From positions 25,307,999-25,371,998 of the forward strand of contig CM039508.1 in the NCBI GenBank assembly GCA_022432975.1: 64,000 nt of DNA, in the 5' to 3' direction. The first letter of the stretch is position 1; each line of letters begins with the position of its first letter. The notes under the pieces were generated by a model. That model saw only the letters and a list, made by a program, of their open reading frames with translations. It was not told the origin of the DNA and did no database searches. This DNA comes from Begonia masoniana (taxonomy: Eukaryota > Streptophyta > Magnoliopsida > Cucurbitales > Begoniaceae). Below, piece after piece: positions 59,376 through 64,000 of this stretch. The translations under genes and the position numbers were made by a program.

Positions 59376-59661
59376 TGTGGCGTCCGACCCACACCCCGGA
59401 GTAACAACCCAACAATGGTGGCCCCCCCGAGTCACAGCGTGGCGTCGCATTAACTCACAAGACTTCTTCCAGCATGTCAAGTGGTACCAGATTCTGTAAG
59501 CCCATACACTTTAGCTGGAAGTCCTGAATTCGAATCTGGGGAGGTATAAAACTCTCATGCCAGCTGGAAGAAGTCTTGTGAATTAATGCGACGCCACGCT
59601 GTGACTCGGGAGGCCCACCATTGTTGGGTTGTTACTCCGAGGGTGTGGGCCGGTCGCCACA
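59376..59661. mobile_element. Fold-back MITE of 286 bp in the protease promoter
   Basis: Terminal inverted repeats of about 110 bp start TGTGGCG(T/A)CCG and pair with few mismatches. The flanks ATAGC (59371-59375 and 59662-59666) look like a 5-bp target duplication. The 90-bp centre contains 'gaattcgaatctgg', which resembles a tRNA-gene B box, so a tRNA/SINE-derived centre is conceivable. It sits 135 bp upstream of the protease start codon, within its promoter or leader. Confidence 0.8.
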
Positions 59662-59894
59662 ATAGCATAAACCAATCTAGATAAAATTGAAAATTCATTT
59701 AAACAAAAATCCAAAGAAGTTTATTTTCTTCCAGCACCAGATTTAGTTGGTGGGGGTTGTCTGCTGGTAAGAATAAATCCAATTTTGACAAAGTAGAACA
59801 GTAGAAGAAGAGATACCTACCAGTCAGCCATTGATAAAGGCTTGAAGCTTAGCGGGAAAGTATTGTTGTAAAGGATTCACTTTCTACAAATTTA
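59662..59894. other. Short intergenic stretch
   Basis: Between the MITE and MULE4; nothing recognised. Confidence 0.4.
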
Positions 59895-60019
59895 GGGTTT
59901 TAAATTAAACCCTAGACTTTCTGTTTTTTTTTTTTAAATAAATCCTCAAAATTTACTATTCATCAAAAAAAACCTCAAAGTATTATAAATAGACAATTTG
60001 AATCTCGAAAGGGAGTGAG

Positions 60020-60240
60020 GCGGCCGACCTCTACAAAAAAGGATGGCTGGTCCAATTAGACCGGTCGTCCCGTCTGCATAAAAGATTTTTTTTTTTAGGG
60101 TTTAGGAAGAGGACAGTCGTCCTCTTCTAGAAAAAACCCATGACTTTTATCACAGGTTTTTGTCCTTTAGGGAGAGGACAAAGTCACTTTCCCAAAAGAA
60201 GACGGCCAGTCCAGTTGGACCGGCCTTCCTTTTCCCCATA
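60020..60240. repeat. Subterminal hairpin zone of MULE4
   Basis: Short GC-rich hairpins: 60045-60070 (ggctggtcc..gaccggtcgtcc), 60108-60125 (agaggac..gtcctct, perfect) and 60204-60225 (ggccagtcc..ggaccggcc). Between them are AT-rich spacers. It shares the design, not the sequence, of the other MULE arrays. Confidence 0.7.
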
Positions 60241-61032
60241 TAAAGTCCTCTTCCTTTTTCAAATTACACCAAACTTTCAATAATCTCTCGACTATTTTCT
60301 TGTTCTGGCAATATTTCTCCGTGTTCACCTGAAAAACTCATATGTAAGGTGTTAAACCGAGATTAAATTTTTATGACGTATTTTTTCTTCATTGTATTTT
60401 TTATTTGAAATTATCTTAACAGTTTCTATCTAAATTCTAAAAATAAGGACATTTTATTTTATTTTTATTTATTTAAAGATTTCTAATATTTTTTTCCATA
60501 TTAGCGACGATTATTTTCTTGCTCCGACGATATTTATCCGCGTTTACCGGCTAGGTACGGAGTTTTTTTCTATTTTATTTTTATTAGATATTTATCTATT
60601 ATATCATAGATAATTGGATCGCATCTATTATCGTTTCTCGTACCGCGTATTAAGTGATGTAATTGTATTGTGTAAGTAAGTTATGTCTAGGAGACTAGGT
60701 TTTAAGCGGGACCGTTTGTGATCCCTCCAGTCTTTCTTGGAAACTTACTTGGAAAAGTAATTTTGTATAAGAGATTGTTCAGTACAATCTTTCTTGAGAA
60801 TTATCCTAATTAGTACTCTCCTCGTTTTAACTTTTTGATTTAATTACTTTTATAGAATGTCAAATACAATTACTTTACGACAACCATGAATTCCGATTCA
60901 AGTAGAATTATTTATTTTTATTTTATTTATTTAAATATTTATAATATTTTTCTCTATATTAGCAACGACTATGGATTTTGATTCAAGTAGATCTCGGTTG
61001 ATTTAGACGAGAGATCAACTAGTGATACCGAA

Positions 61033-62760
61033 ATGGATTGGTATTTGAAAGGCATGTCTGCATATGGTGATCTACGACCATTTGATCAGACAAATGCAAA
61101 TGAAGAAATATTCATCTATTCAACCTCTAAAATGCAAGACAATGAGCTTCGAACACCTGTTGGCTCAGATGATGAGAAGGAAGTGGAAAGCAGACCGGTA
61201 AGAGAACAAATCACAATGAAATTTTTTTTTGGGTAGACAATATGATTCTTTAGAAGAACTTAAAGAAGAAATACGAGAATATTCTTTGAAAAATAGTTAT
61301 GGTATAAAATTCACCAAGAGTGAAAAGAGGCGACTGACGGCTAAGTGTGATAATGGATGCATTTGACGACTGCATACTTCGAAGATACAAGACGAGCTCA
61401 CGTTTCAAATAAAGTCATTGATCGATTCTCACACATGTTCAAGGAAACTTGAGAATTGACACGCTTCAGCGAAATGAGTGGCGAAGGAGTATATGGATAG
61501 GTTCAAAAATCACTCTACATGAGACATCGCTTCTACAATCAAGACAGTGAGGAAGGATTTCACTGTTGACATTTCACCCAGTCTTGCCATAAGAGCAAGA
61601 AGCGTAGCTCGAACCCTTAACGAAGGGAAGTGCGATGAACAGTAAGAGCAACTATGGTCGTATGCAGCCGAAATACGTAGATCAAATCCAGATAGTATAG
61701 TAAAAATTGATGGTAACCCAGTGGACCCTAATTCATTGGGATTCCAAAGATTTTATATGTGCATGGCTTGCAAGATAGGTTTGTTGCAGTGCGGTAGACC
61801 TGGTATCTGTTTGGATGACTGTCATATGAAGGGGTCGTGTCCCGGTCAATTACTCATAGCCATCAGTATTGATGGCAACGATAGAATATATGTCGTTGTT
61901 GTTGCCAACGTCGAATCTGAGTGTGCGGACTCATGAACGTAGTTCTTGCAGATATTGAAGGATGTTCTAAACACTAAATCGGGCCGCAGGTGGATAATTA
62001 TTTCAGATCGACAGAAAGTATAATGCATTTCTATTTGTTATTTAAAATTTTGAGGCGTTGTGGTAGTTATATTGTTTTATTTTGACGTAGTTTTTCATTC
62101 AAATATTAAGGGTTGAAGAAAGCCTGTTCGAGATGAATTCGGACAAGCCGAACATCGCTTCTGCCTCTGACATATGTACGCGAATTTCAAAAACCTATTT
62201 CGAGACAGAGCGTACAGAGATGCGATGTGAAATGCGGCAAGGGCACCCATGAATTCCCATTTCGAGCATGAAATGAGGAAATTACGTCAGATTAGCCTGG
62301 AGGCAGAAGCATATCTTCGATGAAAAGAACCCAAATATTGGGCTAGTCATGCCTTCTCTTCGATTCCCAAGTGTGATTTGGGACTAAATAATTTGTGCGA
62401 ATCTTTCAATACACTTCTATTGCCTATCAGGGACAAACCGATCCTGACCATGTTCGAGATGATCCGAAAGTGCTTGATGACTCATATTGTTAAAAAATTT
62501 GAGAAGGTAGCGAATTCAACAGACCTCTTGTGCCCCCAGATAGGGAAAAAGCGTGCAAAGCTAGCAAATGCATCTGGAAACTAGAGTGCTCAGTTTGCTA
62601 GAGTTGCATAATTTGAGGTCAGCAACGAATACGAGCAGTACATTGTCGATATGAATTTATGTGTGTGCAACTGTACCAGGTGGGAGCTTACAGAAATCCC
62701 GTGCGTCCATTCCATTTCATGCATGCATAGCATGAGAGTGCGAGTATTATGCCTGTGCTG
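61033..62760 (+). pseudogene. MULE4 transposase relic
   Basis: Fragments in order: an acidic N-terminus ('MQDNELRTPVGSDDEKEVES', 61033-61236), DNA-binding part with stops (61250-61640), 'RPGICLDDCHMKGSCPGQLL' (61721-61936; the Gly after CLD is Asp), 'FRTSRTSLLPLTYVREF'-like decay after the intron at about 62130, 'MGLNNLCESFNTLLLPIRDK' (62378-62584), and a SWIM beginning 'NLCVCNCTRWELTEIPCVHS' (62651-62720). More than ten stops or frameshifts. The C-terminus is replaced by an inverted copy of the SWIM segment. Confidence 0.85.
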
Positions 62761-63096
62761 CCAATATATACCAGACCGCATGGTAGAGTTCCTCTTACTA
62801 ACTCTGGAGTTTGACGGCTCTTCAGCATTTCACACTCTTGTCTTCTTCGGCCTACCAGGTTGACGATTTCTTTTGAGCGGAAGGATTTCGTGCATACCTT
62901 CTACGGGCGGCCACATTAATTGGCCGCTCACCGGCTGCATATAGTATGAGTACATCTGCAGGTAAGTTGTCAGGTGATAGTATTGATGCACGTAATTTTT
63001 CGGTGTCACTCTCATGCTATGCATGCATGAAATGGAATGGACGCACAGGATTTCCGTAAGCTCCCACCTGGTACAGTTGCACACACACAAATTCAT
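62651..63096. repeat. Inverted duplication of the MULE4 SWIM-coding segment
   Basis: 62651-62746 (plus) and 63096-63002 (minus) encode nearly the same peptide (MNLCVCNCTRWELTEI...VHSISCMHSMRV). The minus copy continues into the natural C-terminal part ('KRNRQPGRPKKTRV', down to 62830). Flanking blocks around 62515-62600 and 63145-63215 ('cccccagatag..aaaaagcgtgcaaagctagcaaatg') are also inverted copies. So an internal segment of the transposase has been duplicated in reverse. Confidence 0.85.
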
Positions 63097-63124
63097 GTCG
63101 ACAATCTACTGTTCGTATTTGTTG

Positions 63125-63550
63125 CTATCCGCAAATTATGCAGCTCTCGCAAACTGAGCACTCCAGTTTCCAGATGCATTTGCTAGCTTTGCACGCTTTT
63201 TCTCTATCTGGGGGCACAGTAGGGTCATTGTCGTCTTCGTCGTCAGTATTTTTCGTCATCCAACGTTGGAACCTCTCATCCATCTCTCTATAGAACTCAA
63301 CGAGATAATTTTGTGACTCAGTCACCTCTCTTTGGGACGCGATCACCTCACTCTATCCCATGGCGAGTCCATTGACTGTGCCTCTGAGGAGCTGGATGTC
63401 CCGCTACTGGCTCTGCAGTATCTCAAGCACTTGCTGTAGGTGCTGGTGGTGTGTCTGTTGTATCTCAAGCATCTGCTGGTGGTGCGTCTGCTGCATCTGA
63501 TACAGCTGCTGGAGATACTGTCTCGTGTTCCATCCACTAGCCTCCTCGTC

Positions 63551-63584
<34 letters not shown>

Positions 63585-64000
63585 CGCTAATGGTGGCGAT
63601 GTGGTCTCATCCATCGGCACTGACTGAGAGGTGGATGTCCTCTGATTGCTCTTCAGCACCTAAGCGTCATCGACTTCAACGATGTCCATCCGTATCAAAT
63701 GAATCATGTCAAATACATTGGTGGATCTAGGGGGTATTCTCTGCTCGCCAACCGGTAGCCGAATCCCAGCTCGCTCGATGATTTTTATAATCAGTGTCCC
63801 GTACGAGAGATTCGTCTTGGATGCCCGCCCGACCTCACAAATGTGACTTAAAATCAAGAAGACATGGTCAAAAGGTTTCCCTTTGCACAACTTCTCCATG
63901 ACATAGAGGTCCATGCAGTTCACGAGATTTCGATGTCCCTCTCGTGGCAAAAGAGTGTGGGCTAGCATGTTGTGAAGAACCCGACCTCTAACATTCAAAT
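63125..64000 (-). pseudogene. MULE4 ORF2 relative, partial (runs off the window)
   Basis: Reads leftward from the edge: 'MNVRGRVLHNMLAHTLLPRE', 'GHRNLVNCMDLYVMEKLCKG', 'FDHVFLILSHICEV' and 'LSYGTLIIKIIERAGIRLPV' (63998-63660), the core of the family domain and well preserved. The C-terminal part (63660-63240) carries a His/Arg/Ser/Gln-rich repeat region, interrupted by a G32 tract on plus, and a charged end. The N-terminal half is outside the window. Whether this copy is functional cannot be judged. Confidence 0.8.
63553..63584 (+). repeat. Homopolymer of 32 guanines
   Basis: An uninterrupted G32 run on the plus strand (C on the coding strand of the ORF2 relative). It would form G-quadruplexes and is unreliable to sequence, so its exact length is uncertain. 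It lies in the variable linker part of the gene relic. Confidence 0.9.

Larger units (their letters stand above)
59895..64000 (+). mobile_element. MULE4: degenerate Mutator-like element running off the right edge
   Basis: The left end is probably near 59895 (GGGTTTTAAATTAAACCC). It is followed by AT-rich sequence and a subterminal zone with GGACCGGCC-type hairpins (60020-60240), a decayed transposase on plus (61033-62760), a rearranged segment, and an ORF2 relative on minus (from the window edge to 63125). Layout and order equal MULE1. The right end lies outside the window, so the size and target duplication cannot be checked. Confidence 0.75.

Overview
The window is nuclear DNA from a flowering plant, almost certainly a eudicot. 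The evidence is spliced genes with GT..AG introns, an intronless plant CBL-interacting kinase, an LRR receptor kinase with the 11-exon structure of plant LRR subfamily II, a papain-granulin protease, and Ty1/copia, Ty3/gypsy and Mutator-like (MULE) transposons with plant-type tRNA-iMet primer sites. A cucurbit or relative is possible, because a SIRE-type copia element with an 'envelope-like' ORF is familiar there, but nothing fixes the species. Only three host genes are convincing: an LRR receptor kinase (minus, 23864-27324), a CIPK12-like kinase (plus, 30718-32121) and a granulin-domain cysteine protease (minus, 56419-59241). All three read as intact. Nearly all the rest is nested mobile DNA.

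Layout. 1-2255: no convincing gene. 2256-8887: an old, internally reduced gypsy element, interrupted at 2751-7496 by a young Ale/Retrofit-like copia element with a GAACA target duplication and one stop codon in pol. 9556-15659: MULE1, a complete 6.1-kb element with a perfect 9-bp target duplication, ~200-bp terminal repeats, 16 subterminal hairpins, and two intact convergent genes (transposase and a second protein, 'ORF2'). 15671-23737: MULE2, a degenerate relative in the opposite orientation, directly abutting MULE1 and carrying a 2.46-kb solo LTR. 23864-32121: the two kinase genes, separated by a gypsy solo LTR that holds a fold-back element. 32599-35647: a ~3-kb inverted repeat. 35925-39082: gypsy relic with direct repeats. 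39474-40721: solo SIRE-like LTR. ~41950-56080: MULE3, split by a 10.8-kb SIRE-type retrotransposon (42804-53597) whose gag is itself split by a second solo LTR (44786-47366). 56419-59241: protease gene with a 286-bp fold-back MITE just upstream. ~59895 to the right edge: MULE4, degenerate and rearranged.

The most notable pattern: all four MULEs carry, convergent to the transposase, the same second protein family. A homologous protein is the 'envelope-like' ORF of the SIRE retrotransposon. The MULEs also share an architecture of family-specific, GC-rich subterminal hairpins of about 20-40 bp whose sequences differ completely between families. ORF2 sits where mudrB sits in maize MuDR, so an accessory transposition function is a reasonable but untested inference. 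All coordinates and splice sites were derived by eye from the sequence; family names rest on remembered motifs, not on searches.
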